Below, piece after piece: positions 14,748-23,180 of a DNA stretch of 64,000 nt. The translations under genes and the position numbers were made by a program. Where the stretch lies: NCBI GenBank assembly GCA_964464755.1, contig CAYXGZ010000002.1:62001-126000 (forward strand). Direction: 5' to 3'. The notes under the pieces are model-generated. The model did not search any database. It saw only the letters and a program-made list of their open reading frames with translations, and was not told where the DNA came from. The stretch comes from CAYXGZ01 sp964464755. Lineage in GTDB: Bacteria > Planctomycetota > MHYJ01 > JACPRB01. Numbering within the stretch: the first letter of the stretch is position 1; each line of letters begins with the position of its first letter.

Positions 14748-16460
14748 GTGAACGCACCCCGGGTCGGCTGGCGGGAGGATGTCGTCCTCTGGAGCGGCCG
14801 GATCCTCATGTCCGCCGCCCTGCTCGGCGTCGCCTCGCTCGCCCTCGAGTACGGCTTCCGGGTGGAGCCCCACGTCGTTCCCTGGCTCCACGCGGTCGAG
14901 GCCGCCGTCGTGGTCGGCCTGGTGCTGGACCGCGTCCTCCGGCTCGCCGCCGCGACCGGGCGCGGGCGCCACGTCGTCGAGCACCGCCTCGAGTTCGTCC
15001 TGCTGCTGCTCCTCGCGGTCGCGCTGGGCGTCTTCCGGGGCTCCCCCGCGGTCGTCGCGCAGGGCTACATCGCGGCGGCCCTCCTGCTCGAGGCCGCGCG
15101 GCTCAACGCGCGCATCGCTTCGATGGCGGTCCGCCCCGCGGGCGTCGTGGCGGCCGGCTTCCTCGTCCTCATCGTCGCGGGCACCGGCCTGCTGCTCCTG
15201 CCCCGGGCCTCCGCCAACCCCGCCGCGCCGATCGGATTCGTCGACGCGGTCTTCACGGCCACCAGCGCCGTGTGCGTCACCGGGCTCACCGTCCGGGACA
15301 CCGGGACGGACTTCTCCGCGCTCGGCCGGGGGTCCATCCTCGTGCTGATCCAGCTCGGGGGCCTGGGCCTGGTGACCTACATCTCGGTGTTCACGCTGCT
15401 CCAGCAGCGCAGCATCGGCGTGCGCCAGTCCATCCTCCTGAAGGAGATCCTCAGCACGGAGGTGATCGGCGGGGTCGGGCGCATGCTCCGCTTCGTCCTG
15501 GCGGCCACGCTGGGCTTCGAGCTCCTGGGCGCCCTCGCGATCTGGGCGATGTTCCCCGGCCAGGGCTTCGGATGGGCCGTCTTCCACTCGGTCTCGGGGT
15601 TCTGCAACGCGGGCTTCGCGTACTGGCCCGCGAGCGCGCCGTCGCACGCCGGCCTGCTGCTCGTGCTCCTCGTCCTGACCGTCGTGGGCGGCCTCGGCTT
15701 CCCCGTCCTGCAGAACCTCTGGGACTGGGTCGTCTCCCCCCGGCCGCGCGCGGGGCAGCGGCTCACGGGCCGCCTGCCGGCCCGGCCGCGGATCACGCTC
15801 CAGGCGAAGCTGGCCCTCGGGATGAGCGCCGTGCTGCTCGTCGGCGGCGCCGCGGCCTTCCTGGTCCTCGAGTGGAACGGGCTGCTCGCGGGGCGCCCCC
15901 TCGCCGACCGCGTGCTCGTCTCGTTCTTCCAGTCCGGCGTGGCCCGCACCTCGGGCTTCACCGCGGTGGACCTGACCCGCGCGGCGCCGGCGACGGACGT
16001 CGTGACGATCGGGCTGATGTCCGTCGGGGCCTCGCCCGCCTCCACGGGCGGGGGCCTGAAGACGATCACCCTCGTCCTCCTCGCGGCGGCGGTCTGGAGC
16101 ATGCTGCGCAACCGGACCGAGGTGGAGCTGCTCCACCGCACCCTGCCGCGCTTCCTCGTCAACGCGGCGGTCTCGGTGGTCATGCTCTACGGGCTCGGCA
16201 TCTTCGGGTTCTCGCTCGCGCTGTCGTTCCTGCACCCGGAGCTCGAGTACCGGAGGGTGCTCTTCGAGACCGTCTCGGCGCTCAGCACCGTCGGCCTCAC
16301 CTCGGGGGCGACGGCGCAGCTGGGCGCGGCGGGGCGGCTCGTGCTCTGCGCGGCGATGTTCGTCGGCCGCCTGGGCCCGCTGGTGGTGCTCCTGAGCATC
16401 TCCAGCCGGGCGCCGTCGGCCGGGTACCGGTATCCGCGGGAAGGGCTCATCGTTTCGTGA
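14748..16460 (+). CDS. ktrB: TrkH/KtrB-family potassium channel subunit
   Basis: A 570-residue integral membrane protein with a GTG start. About 110 extra N-terminal residues with two to three helices precede the Ktr core. The four selectivity-filter loops are visible as TSAVCVTGLT, SVSGFCNAGF, SGVARTSGF and SALSTVGLTS, the four-fold pseudo-repeat of K+ translocating subunits. Conserved Gly residues at each filter centre are intact. It works with the cytoplasmic RCK protein encoded 7 nt downstream (KtrA), which gates it. The family uses the membrane potential and/or Na+ to take up K+. The next downstream gene (lspA) is on the same strand 24 nt beyond ktrA. Confidence 0.93.
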   Translation: MNAPRVGWREDVVLWSGRILMSAALLGVASLALEYGFRVEPHVVPWLHAVEAAVVVGLVLDRVLRLAAATGRGRHVVEHRLEFVLLLLLAVALGVFRGSPAVVAQGYIAAALLLEAARLNARIASMAVRPAGVVAAGFLVLIVAGTGLLLLPRASANPAAPIGFVDAVFTATSAVCVTGLTVRDTGTDFSALGRGSILVLIQLGGLGLVTYISVFTLLQQRSIGVRQSILLKEILSTEVIGGVGRMLRFVLAATLGFELLGALAIWAMFPGQGFGWAVFHSVSGFCNAGFAYWPASAPSHAGLLLVLLVLTVVGGLGFPVLQNLWDWVVSPRPRAGQRLTGRLPARPRITLQAKLALGMSAVLLVGGAAAFLVLEWNGLLAGRPLADRVLVSFFQSGVARTSGFTAVDLTRAAPATDVVTIGLMSVGASPASTGGGLKTITLVLLAAAVWSMLRNRTEVELLHRTLPRFLVNAAVSVVMLYGLGIFGFSLALSFLHPELEYRRVLFETVSALSTVGLTSGATAQLGAAGRLVLCAAMFVGRLGPLVVLLSISSRAPSAGYRYPREGLIVS

Positions 16461-16467
16461 GGTCCCC

Positions 16468-17133
16468 ATGAAGTGCGCCGTCATCGGGCTCGGGTCGTTC
16501 GGCCGCGCGGTCGCCGTTCGGCTCAGCCGCGCGGGCCACGAGGTCATCGCCGTCGACTCCAACTCGGAGCTCGTCGACGACCTGAAGGACGACGTGGCCC
16601 TCGCCGTCGCGATGGACGCGACGGACGAGAAGGACCTGCGGACGCAGGGCGTCGACAAGGTCGACGTCGTGATCGCCGCGATGGGCGACCGCTTCGAGGC
16701 CAACGTCCTGGTCGTCCTGCACGCGAAGCAGTTCGGCGTCGGGCGGATCGTGGCCCGGGCCATGAGCCCGATGCACGAGCGGATCCTCCGCCTCGTCGGG
16801 GCGACGGAGGTCGTGCTGCCGGAGGACGAGGCGGCCGAGCGCGTCTACCAGAAGCTGGCCTTCCCGAGCCTGCGGGTCTACTTCGAGCTCATCGACGGCT
16901 TCAGCATCGCGGAGCTCGAGGTGCCGCCCGACCTGCGGGGCCGGACGCTCGCGGAGGCCGACCTGCGCCGGCGCTACTCGGTCAACCTCGTGGCCATCAA
17001 GCGGAAGGGCCCGGAGGGCAAGGAGATCGTCAACGCGGTGCCGTCCCCGGACGAGAAGCTGCGCGAGGGCGACGTCCTGGCCGTGGCGGGCGCCGACTCG
17101 GACATCGAGCGGCTCGTCGCCTCCCGGCCGTAG
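16468..17133 (+). CDS. ktrA: KtrA/TrkA RCK-domain regulator of K+ uptake
   Basis: A 221-residue cytoplasmic regulator. The RCK_N Rossmann domain has GLGSFGRAVA as its dinucleotide-binding loop, and VIAVDSNSELVDDL ends strand 2 with the acidic residue that binds the ribose. The RCK_C domain covers about residues 135-221 (FELIDGFSIAELEVPPDL, then REGDVLAVAG). In the family it binds ATP/ADP or NAD(H) and forms an octameric ring that opens KtrB. It directly follows ktrB and the pair is a complete Ktr system. GAGG lies near the ATG (GTGAGGTCCCCATG). Confidence 0.93.
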   Translation: MKCAVIGLGSFGRAVAVRLSRAGHEVIAVDSNSELVDDLKDDVALAVAMDATDEKDLRTQGVDKVDVVIAAMGDRFEANVLVVLHAKQFGVGRIVARAMSPMHERILRLVGATEVVLPEDEAAERVYQKLAFPSLRVYFELIDGFSIAELEVPPDLRGRTLAEADLRRRYSVNLVAIKRKGPEGKEIVNAVPSPDEKLREGDVLAVAGADSDIERLVASRP

Positions 17134-17157
17134 GCCCCCCGGGAGCGTTGAAGGAGG

Positions 17158-17634
17158 ATGCCCCGCCGCCTCGCGTTCCTGGCCGTCGCCGCCGCGGGCG
17201 CGGCGCTCGACCTCTGGACCAAGCACCTCGCCTTCGCCCGGCCGGTCCACGCGCCGGAACTCGTGCTCGTCCCGGGCCTGCTCTCCGTCGGCCGGGGCCT
17301 GAACCGCGGCATCGCCTTCGGCTTCGTGCCCGGCCCGCCGTGGATCCTCCTCGCGGTCGCCGCCGTCGCGGTCCCCGTGCTGCTGGCGATCGGCTGGCGC
17401 GCGAAGTCGCCGCGCTGGACGCTCTGGCTGGGCCTCGCCCTCGTGCTCGCGGGCACGATCGGCAACGGTTGGGACCGCGCGGCGCTCGGCCACGTGCGGG
17501 ACTTCGTCCACGTCACGCTCGCGGGCGGCCGCCTCTTCCCCTGGCTCTTCAACCTGGCGGACGCGTTCATCGACGTCGGCGTGGGACTCCTGATCGTGGA
17601 CTCGTTCCGGAAGAAGCCCTCGCCCGCGCCCTGA
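17158..17634 (+). CDS. lspA: Lipoprotein signal peptidase II
   Basis: A 158-residue, four-helix membrane aspartyl protease that cleaves the signal peptide of diacylglyceryl-modified prolipoproteins. Conserved motifs are LDLWTKHLAF near helix 1, GTIGNGWDRAALGHVRDFVHV containing the first catalytic Asp region, and FNLADAFIDVGVGLL with the second catalytic Asp. RGLNRGIAFGF matches the conserved N-x-G-x-AFG segment. A strong Shine-Dalgarno site (GAAGGAGG) directly precedes the ATG. Several lipoproteins in this window (for example at 28851-29327, 41844-41954, 44180-44692, 53878-54720) would be its substrates. It converges with the pseudokinase gene. Confidence 0.93.
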   Translation: MPRRLAFLAVAAAGAALDLWTKHLAFARPVHAPELVLVPGLLSVGRGLNRGIAFGFVPGPPWILLAVAAVAVPVLLAIGWRAKSPRWTLWLGLALVLAGTIGNGWDRAALGHVRDFVHVTLAGGRLFPWLFNLADAFIDVGVGLLIVDSFRKKPSPAP

Positions 17635-17635
17635 G

Positions 17636-19264
17636 CTACTCGAAGCTCTTCAGGACGAGGTGGCCGACGAGGAAGGACACCACCGAGAAGACCGCGACGG
17701 TGCCCTGGTCGCGGACCCGCGCGCCCAGGTCCATCGCCATCGACGGCCATTCGCCGGTCCCCGCGACGAGGTGGATCCCCGCCACGGCTCCGAGCGCGAT
17801 GACGAAGCCGACCGCGCGGAGCACGAAGGAGACCTCGGAGCCGTTCAGGATCGTCAGCGCGATCAGCGCCGCGCAGAGGCTGCCCCCGAGCAGGGGCAGC
17901 GAGCTCGAGGGCTTCGCGAGCATCCACGCGGTGATCGACCCGCCGGCCCAGGTGCCGAAGAAGACGAGCGCCATGCCGGCCGGCAGGAGCAGGCGCAGGA
18001 GCCAACCGCGCTTCAGGTCGCAGACGCAGGCGAGGCCGACGCTGACCACGAGCGCCCCGCCGAGCGCGTAGCCGTTGAGCTTCGTGAAGAGCGCCATCGG
18101 CGAGGGCGCGTGCTGGGCCCCGAGCCCGAGCAGAACGAGCGCGCCGGCGAAGAACGTGACGGCGATCACGCCGCGGAGCCGCGCCTTCTGGCGGAAGAGC
18201 AGCCACGCGGTGCAGGCCGTGGGGATCAGCGCGGCGCCGGCGAGCCCCCAGCGCGCGCCGGCGGGGAGCACGCGGACGAAGGTCGCCATCCCGACGAGCA
18301 CCGCGGCGACGAGGTAGAACGCGTAGGCCGTGCGGACCTTCGGGGGCGGGGTCCAGACCACGGGCGAGAACGCGGGGCTGGGCGCCTTGACGCGCGGCTT
18401 GCGGGCCGGCGGCGCGGCGCGGCGCTTGGTCCCCGTCACCGTCGGGTCGGCCTCGGGGTCGCGGCCGTACCAGGCGCGGTCGAGCGAGCCCGCCGTCTCG
18501 CGGGCGCCGGAGAGCCGGTCCTCGGGGCGGCGCGCGAGGAGCTTGTCGAGGACCTTCTGGGCGCGCGGCGGGATCTCCGCGTTCGCCTTGGGCCCCTCCT
18601 TGAGGCGGGCCTCGACGGACTCGAAGGGATACTCGCCGGTGAGGAGGGCGTAGTAGATGCAGCCGAGCGAGAAGAGATCGGAGCGGACGTCGGGGGCTCG
18701 GCCCTCGAGGAGCTCGGGGGCGACGCACTCGCCGGCCTCGGCGGAGGCCTCCTCGTGGAGGCGGGGCAGTCCCGCGCCGTTGATCTTGGGGTGGCCCGAG
18801 GGGTCGATGATGATGCTCGAGGGGCGGAGGTCGCCGTGGACGACGCCGGCGGCGTGGATGGCCTCGAGGCCGCGGGCGATGTCGCGGACGAGCGTGGTGG
18901 CCTTGTCGAAGTCGAGCTTGCCGTCGCGGCGCATGTGGGCCTTGAGGGGGTCGCCGCGGACGAAGTCGGAGGCGATCCAGACCTGGCCCTTCGCGTCGCC
19001 GGCCTCGACGAGGCCGACGACGTTGGGGTGCTTGACCTTCTGGAGGGCCTGCATGTTGTGCAGGAGCTCGGCGAGGGCGCCGGGGCCGCGGACGAACTCC
19101 GGCTTCACGAGGCGGACGGCGACCTCGTGCTTGGAGTGGGTCATGTTGCCGAAGTAGACGTTGCCGCGGTCGCCGTTGGCCATCCAGCGCTGGATGTAGA
19201 CCCGCCCGATCTCCTTCTGGACGAAGGGGTCGGCGGGGCGCTTGGTGAGGTCCTCGAGCGACAT
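17636..19264 (-). CDS. Membrane protein with degenerate Ser/Thr kinase domain (probable pseudokinase)
   Basis: A 542-residue protein. The first ~280 residues follow the kinase fold, with FVRGDPLKAHM, GVVHGDLRPSSIII, SDLFSLGCIYYALLTGEYPFE and a final RPEDRL. Key catalytic positions are changed. The ATP-anchoring Lys is Arg in VAVRLV. HRDLKPxN has become HGDLRPSS, losing the metal-binding Asn. DFG is replaced by NGAG. The Gly-rich loop is also poor (NGDRGNVY). After a basic Pro-rich linker come about eight hydrophobic helices. It is best read as a pseudokinase receptor or scaffold rather than an active enzyme. The start ATG is 9 nt from a TATGCT box. Confidence 0.8.
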   Translation of the reverse strand: MSLEDLTKRPADPFVQKEIGRVYIQRWMANGDRGNVYFGNMTHSKHEVAVRLVKPEFVRGPGALAELLHNMQALQKVKHPNVVGLVEAGDAKGQVWIASDFVRGDPLKAHMRRDGKLDFDKATTLVRDIARGLEAIHAAGVVHGDLRPSSIIIDPSGHPKINGAGLPRLHEEASAEAGECVAPELLEGRAPDVRSDLFSLGCIYYALLTGEYPFESVEARLKEGPKANAEIPPRAQKVLDKLLARRPEDRLSGARETAGSLDRAWYGRDPEADPTVTGTKRRAAPPARKPRVKAPSPAFSPVVWTPPPKVRTAYAFYLVAAVLVGMATFVRVLPAGARWGLAGAALIPTACTAWLLFRQKARLRGVIAVTFFAGALVLLGLGAQHAPSPMALFTKLNGYALGGALVVSVGLACVCDLKRGWLLRLLLPAGMALVFFGTWAGGSITAWMLAKPSSSLPLLGGSLCAALIALTILNGSEVSFVLRAVGFVIALGAVAGIHLVAGTGEWPSMAMDLGARVRDQGTVAVFSVVSFLVGHLVLKSFE

Positions 19265-19273
19265 GGCGGATCT

Positions 19274-19331
19274 AGCATACCCCCGAATCCGGCGGGGGGA
19301 AGGGCGGGGGAGCGCGGGGAGGGCGTATGCT
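19274..19331. promoter_or_regulatory. Divergent promoter pair TATGCT / TATGCT
   Basis: A minus-strand TATGCT (19274-19279) lies 9 nt from the ATG at 19264. A plus-strand TATGCT (19326-19331) lies 8 nt from the ATG at 19340. The two identical hexamers flank the 75-bp intergenic region and both predict very short or absent leaders. Confidence 0.5.
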
Positions 19332-19339
19332 GGAAGGAC

Positions 19340-20008
19340 ATGATCGAGCGGATCCAGCAAGCGCTGGCTTTGATCGTCGTCCTCTACATCCTGGTCGCGC
19401 CCTTCGTGTTGGTCGCGCGGGGCGGGCGGGCGCGGTACCTGCTGGGACTCTCCGCGCTGGCGTTCCTCGGCCTCGGCGTGTGGATGCAACGCGACGCCGA
19501 CCGGGCGGAGCAGCGCCTCGAGCCGGTCTCCTACGAGCTTGTCCTCGAGTCCATGGGTCGCGGCCGGATCGAACTGCAGCCTCACCCGGCTTGGCGCGAC
19601 GTCTGGGTCTATCTGGCGAGCCGCGACGGGCGTCGTCTACAGCCGCCCCCAGGGGAGCGCCTGCTCGAATCCTTGCGCTTCGAGATTTCCGGCCTCGACC
19701 CGGCCCGGGTGAGCGCCTTCAAGCCGCTGGTGGCCGAGCGAAGCCTGGTCAACCTTTTCCAGATCAAGAACCCCGGGCGGCCCTGGATCCTGAGCTACGA
19801 CGTGACCCCGGAGACCCGGCCGCTGCTCGGCCAAGTCGTCGTGGAGGTCACGCCCGATCCCCACGACGAGCCGGGTCTTGTCACCGCCCTGATGAGGCTC
19901 GTCGCGAAGTTCCTCTTCGGCTGGGGCATCCTCTGGCTGGCAGTCGCGCTGGGCCTGGAGTGGTGGGCGCGCCGTCGAGCGGCGACGGGTCCTACCTCAG
20001 GTACGTGA
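19340..20008 (+). CDS. Hypothetical membrane protein
   Basis: A 222-residue protein with two N-terminal hydrophobic helices (LALIVVLYILVAPFVLV and YLLGLSALAFLGLGVW), a soluble beta-rich middle of about 120 residues (RIELQPHPAWRDVWVYLASR), and a C-terminal helix (FLFGWGILWLAVALGLEWW) followed by basic residues. No family is recognised. The topology suggests a periplasmic domain held between membrane anchors. Codon use is somewhat less biased than its neighbours. The 3' end overlaps the pilT gene on the other strand by 17 nt. Confidence 0.65.
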   Translation: MIERIQQALALIVVLYILVAPFVLVARGGRARYLLGLSALAFLGLGVWMQRDADRAEQRLEPVSYELVLESMGRGRIELQPHPAWRDVWVYLASRDGRRLQPPPGERLLESLRFEISGLDPARVSAFKPLVAERSLVNLFQIKNPGRPWILSYDVTPETRPLLGQVVVEVTPDPHDEPGLVTALMRLVAKFLFGWGILWLAVALGLEWWARRRAATGPTSGT

Positions 20009-21077
20009 TGTCGGGGCGCCGCACGGAGCTCGTGTCCCGGGTGAAGCGCTCCACGCTGCGGGCCCGCGAGACGGCCGCGTCGTACGTGATCTGCGCCTTC
20101 TGGTAAAGGTCCAGCAGCCGCTGGTCCATCGTGTTCATCCCGTCCTTCCGCCCCGTCTCCACCATGTTGTAGATCTGGTGCAGGTTGTTCTCCCGGATCA
20201 CGTTCCGCACCGCCGTCGTGGCGACGAGCACCTCGTAGGCCAGCACCCGCCCCTTCCGGTCCGCCCGCGGGATCAGGTCCTGCGTGATCACCGCCTGCAG
20301 CGAGTTCGCCAGCTGCAGGATGATCTGCTTCTGCTGCGACCCGGGGAACACGGCCGTGATCCGCTCCACGGTCTGCATCGTGTTCGGCGTGTGGAGCGTG
20401 GCCAGGACGAGGTGCCCCGTCTCCGCCGCCGTGAGGGCCGTCGAGATCGCGTCGAGCTCCCGCATCTCGCCGATGACGATGACGTCGGGGTTCTGCCGCA
20501 GCACGTGGATGAGCGCCTTCGGGAAGGAGAGCACGTCCGTGTGCACCTCCTGCTGGACCACGAGGCTCTTCTGCGGCCGGTGCACGTACTCGACGGGGTC
20601 CTCGATCGTCACGATCTTGCAGCGCCGCTCGCGGTTGATCAGGTCGACCATGTAGTTCAGCGTCGTCGTCTTGCCCGCCCCCGTCGCCCCCGCGATCAGG
20701 ACCAGGCCGTTCGGGCGCCGGGCGAGCTCCTCGACGATCGGCGGTAGCCCCAGCGTCTCCGCGTCCGGGATCTTCGGCGTGCAGAGCCGCGCCGAAAGCT
20801 CCGGGCTGCCCGCGTGGTAGTACACCGTCACCCGCACCCGCCCGCTCTCGCCGTCGAAGAGCGAGAAGCAGAGCTCCCGCTCCCGGGCGAGGTGCTGCTT
20901 CTGCTCGTCGTTGAGGATCCCCTCGATGATCCCCCGCAGCGGCTCCTTCTCGAGCGGCCCGGAGTTCGCCATGATGATCTCGCCGTTGATCCGCATCGCC
21001 GGCGGCAGGCCCGCGATGAGGTGGAGGTCCGACGCGTTCTTCGCCCGCGCGGTCCGGATCAGGTCGAGCGCGTTCAT
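19992..21077 (-). CDS. pilT: PilT-type twitching motility / retraction ATPase
   Basis: A 361-residue hexameric ATPase of the GspE/PilT family. It has the N-terminal PAS-like region (KNASDLHLIAGLPPAMRINGE), Walker A GATGAGKTTT at about 130-139, the Asp box (TIEDPVEYVH), Walker B (NPDVIVIGEMRE) and the His box (GHLVLATLHT). The C-terminal DLIPR motif near 'AVITQDLIPRAD' is diagnostic for PilT rather than PilB. It normally powers pilus retraction. No other pilus gene is present in the window; instead it is the last gene of the ycf46 operon, overlapping the preceding TPR gene by 4 nt. This may indicate a pilus-independent or regulatory use. Confidence 0.92.
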   Translation of the reverse strand: MNALDLIRTARAKNASDLHLIAGLPPAMRINGEIIMANSGPLEKEPLRGIIEGILNDEQKQHLARERELCFSLFDGESGRVRVTVYYHAGSPELSARLCTPKIPDAETLGLPPIVEELARRPNGLVLIAGATGAGKTTTLNYMVDLINRERRCKIVTIEDPVEYVHRPQKSLVVQQEVHTDVLSFPKALIHVLRQNPDVIVIGEMRELDAISTALTAAETGHLVLATLHTPNTMQTVERITAVFPGSQQKQIILQLANSLQAVITQDLIPRADRKGRVLAYEVLVATTAVRNVIRENNLHQIYNMVETGRKDGMNTMDQRLLDLYQKAQITYDAAVSRARSVERFTRDTSSVRRPDITYLR

Positions 21078-21871
21078 CGGCCGCCTCCCTTTCGCCGCAG
21101 GAGCGCCGAGAGGCCCTCCCGCAGCCGTTCAAACCAGCCCCGCGCGCTGCGGCGGTCCAGCGCCGCCCGCGAGGGCCCGAAATCCGGATCGAGCGCCAGG
21201 GCCTGGCGCCAGGAGTCCTCGGCGGCTTCCCCGAGCCCCAGGGCCGACCGGCACTCGCCGAGCACGTGGTGCGCGAACGCGGACGCGGGGTCGCCGGCCA
21301 CCGACTTCAGGGCCCAGGCCATGCCCCGCCCGTGGTGGCCGTAGTGGTGGCAGGTGCGCCCGATCCTCAGGAGCACGAAGGCGTCGTGCCGCGACGCCGA
21401 GGCCGCGTTCTCGAAGCAGTACTCGTCGTTGGAGCGCCGGCCGGAGAGCAGGGCCTCCCCCCGCGCCAGCCAGGTGCCCGGCGTCGTCCCCTTCTGTGCC
21501 ATCGCCGCGTCCGAGAACTGCAGCGCCAGGTCCGGCTCGCCCAGCCGGGCGCAGGCCACGGCCTTCGCGGAGAGGATCTCCGGATGGTCGCGGTGCACCT
21601 CGAGCGCCTTGTCCGACCAGAGCCGCGCCTCCCGGGCCTCGCCCAGCTCGACGAGCATCTGGACCTGCCCGACCCAGGCCGCGACCAGGTTCGCGTTGTA
21701 CTCGAGGGTCCTCGAGTAGTGCCGCAGGGCCTTCTCGAAGCGGCCCGCCCGGTAGTCCTTCTCCGCGAGCCGGAGGTAGTAGTTCTCGTCCCTCGCCTCC
21801 TGCGAGTAGCCGGAGTTCTGCTCCCGGGGCGGCTCCTGGCCGCCGAACTCGAGGTTGGAGAATCGTCCCAT
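21074..21871 (-). CDS. TPR-repeat protein
   Basis: A 265-residue cytoplasmic protein made mostly of tetratricopeptide repeats, for example YYLRLAEKDYRAGRFEKALRHYSRTLEYNAN and HHVLGECRSALGLGEAAEDSWRQALALDPD. The ends are basic. TPR arrays bind partner proteins. In this operon it would be a scaffold between the membrane zinc-ribbon protein (adjacent, zero gap) and PilT (4-nt overlap). No enzymatic motif is seen. Confidence 0.8.
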   Translation of the reverse strand: MGRFSNLEFGGQEPPREQNSGYSQEARDENYYLRLAEKDYRAGRFEKALRHYSRTLEYNANLVAAWVGQVQMLVELGEAREARLWSDKALEVHRDHPEILSAKAVACARLGEPDLALQFSDAAMAQKGTTPGTWLARGEALLSGRRSNDEYCFENAASASRHDAFVLLRIGRTCHHYGHHGRGMAWALKSVAGDPASAFAHHVLGECRSALGLGEAAEDSWRQALALDPDFGPSRAALDRRSARGWFERLREGLSALLRRKGGGR

Positions 21872-22492
21872 TCATTCCGCCTTGGATCGCCGGGACAGCC
21901 GCCGCCCGAGCCATCGGGACAGGAGGAGCGAGGCCCCGCCGAGCAGGACCAGGAGCAGGACCTGGTCGAACATCAGGTCCTGGAGCCCGCCCCAGCGGCG
22001 GCCCAGCTCCCGCTGGCCCGGGGCCACGAAGCGGTCCGCCAGGGCGGCCAGCAGCGGCCAGTACAGGAACATCAGCCCCGCGAGGATCACGCCGATCGCG
22101 ATCAGCCGGGTCCTCAGGCTCTCCGACTTCGCCCACGGCGTGAGCTCGAACATGCTCTGCGCGTGGGCGGAGACGGCGAGGCCGAAGAGCAGGCGGCCCG
22201 AACCCGAGGTGAACCAGACCGTGCTCAGCATCATCAGCACCGCCACGACCCCGAAGTAGGCGGCGCCCCGGATCCTCCGGCCCAGCAGCACGTGGCCGAG
22301 GCCGGGAACCAGGGAGGCGACGTGGATCGCCCAGCCCGGGAGCGGGGCCCGGGGGAGCCGGGGCTTCGGCGCGGGCGACGACGCCCGCAGCGGCTCGACG
22401 GAGATGAATCGATCCTCGTCGAAGACGTACTTGCAACGCCGGCAGACCCGGTCCTCCAGCGAGCGGGCCATCCGGCACTTGGGGCAGTTCAT
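21872..22492 (-). CDS. Zinc-ribbon multi-pass membrane protein
   Basis: A 206-residue protein. The N-terminus is a treble-clef/zinc-ribbon (CPKCRMARSLEDRVCRRCKYVF: CxxC-x11-CxxC). A Pro-rich linker and about four hydrophobic helices follow (WAIHVASLVPGLGHVLLG, AAYFGVVAVLMMLSTVWF, LIAIGVILAGLMFLYWP, VLLLVLLGGASLLLS). The C-terminus is strongly basic. The segment with VPGLGHVLLGRRIRG resembles small membrane proteins of the DUF5683/TM2-like type, but I would not assign it. It belongs to the ycf46 operon: its ATG overlaps the stop of the DUF2997 gene. Confidence 0.7.
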   Translation of the reverse strand: MNCPKCRMARSLEDRVCRRCKYVFDEDRFISVEPLRASSPAPKPRLPRAPLPGWAIHVASLVPGLGHVLLGRRIRGAAYFGVVAVLMMLSTVWFTSGSGRLLFGLAVSAHAQSMFELTPWAKSESLRTRLIAIGVILAGLMFLYWPLLAALADRFVAPGQRELGRRWGGLQDLMFDQVLLLVLLGGASLLLSRWLGRRLSRRSKAE

Positions 22493-22728
22493 GATCCCGG
22501 CCCGCGTTTCTGGCGCTGCTGCTGCGCCTGCGGGGCGTCGATCCTCACCTGCGAGTCCGGCTCGTAGTACTCGGCCGTCAGCTCCTTGGACTCGACCCTC
22601 CCGATCACCTGCTCGACGAACTTCACGTACTCGAGGCAGCTCTTCCCCTTGGCCCCGGACGTGCGGACGCGGACCTTCCCGTCCTTGCCGATCTCGATCT
22701 CCAGCTCGTGGGGTTCCATGGGGTTCAC
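22489..22728 (-). CDS. DUF2997 family small protein
   Basis: A 79-residue protein. The core ELEIEIGKDGKVRVRTSGAKG followed by SCLEYVKFVEQVIG matches DUF2997: a beta-hairpin with a conserved Gly-x-Ser/Lys-Cys, then a helix. The tail is Gln-rich. In cyanobacteria and several other phyla DUF2997 genes sit next to ycf35 (DUF1257) and ycf46, as here. The function is unknown. The GTG start at 22728 overlaps the stop of the ycf35-like gene (GTGA); the ATG at 22719 is an alternative three codons later. Confidence 0.8.
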   Translation of the reverse strand: MNPMEPHELEIEIGKDGKVRVRTSGAKGKSCLEYVKFVEQVIGRVESKELTAEYYEPDSQVRIDAPQAQQQRQKRGPGS

Positions 22729-23180
22729 TCCGTGAAGCGGCGCACCCGGAGGTGGATCGACCCGTCCGCGGACTTCTCCTCCGAGAGCGTCGAGAAGCCC
22801 GTCCGGCCCAGCTCCTGCGAGAGCCGGCGGTACACGTACTGCTGGATCACGAGGCCGGAGATCTCCTCGCCCACGGCCCGGAGGCGGTCCTTCGACAGGC
22901 CGCCCTCCACGCAGGTGCGGAAGCGGCCCCGGGCGTCGCGCGAGAAGGTCACGCGCACGTCCTGCCGCTCCACGACGATCTTCTCGTCCGGCGACATGGA
23001 CTCGGCCACGACGTCGGCGTTCTCCAGCGTCAGCTCGACGGACTCCCGCTTCGCGGCGGCGGCGGCCTTGGGCTCCCTCACGACGCGGAAGCCCGTCGCG
23101 GCGGCGGCCGCCACGACGGCGGACGCCAGCACCGGCCAGGAGGCCACGACCACGGGCGCGAGGACCACGACGGCGCTCAC
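22725..23180 (-). CDS. DUF1257 / Ycf35-like protein
   Basis: A 151-residue protein. The C-terminal half has the diagnostic pattern ISGLVIQQYVYRRLSQELG, then GSIHLRVRRF, as in Ycf35/DUF1257. The N-terminal ~30 residues are hydrophobic (VVVLAPVVVASWPVLASAVV) instead of the usual MSHFTT-type start, so this copy may be membrane-attached. A variable basic linker and a beta-rich part (KIVVERQDVRVTFSRD) follow. The family function is unknown. The GTG at 23180 is chosen because it overlaps the ycf46 stop as GTGA, the junction type used elsewhere in this operon. Confidence 0.75.
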   Translation of the reverse strand: MSAVVVLAPVVVASWPVLASAVVAAAAATGFRVVREPKAAAAAKRESVELTLENADVVAESMSPDEKIVVERQDVRVTFSRDARGRFRTCVEGGLSKDRLRAVGEEISGLVIQQYVYRRLSQELGRTGFSTLSEEKSADGSIHLRVRRFTE

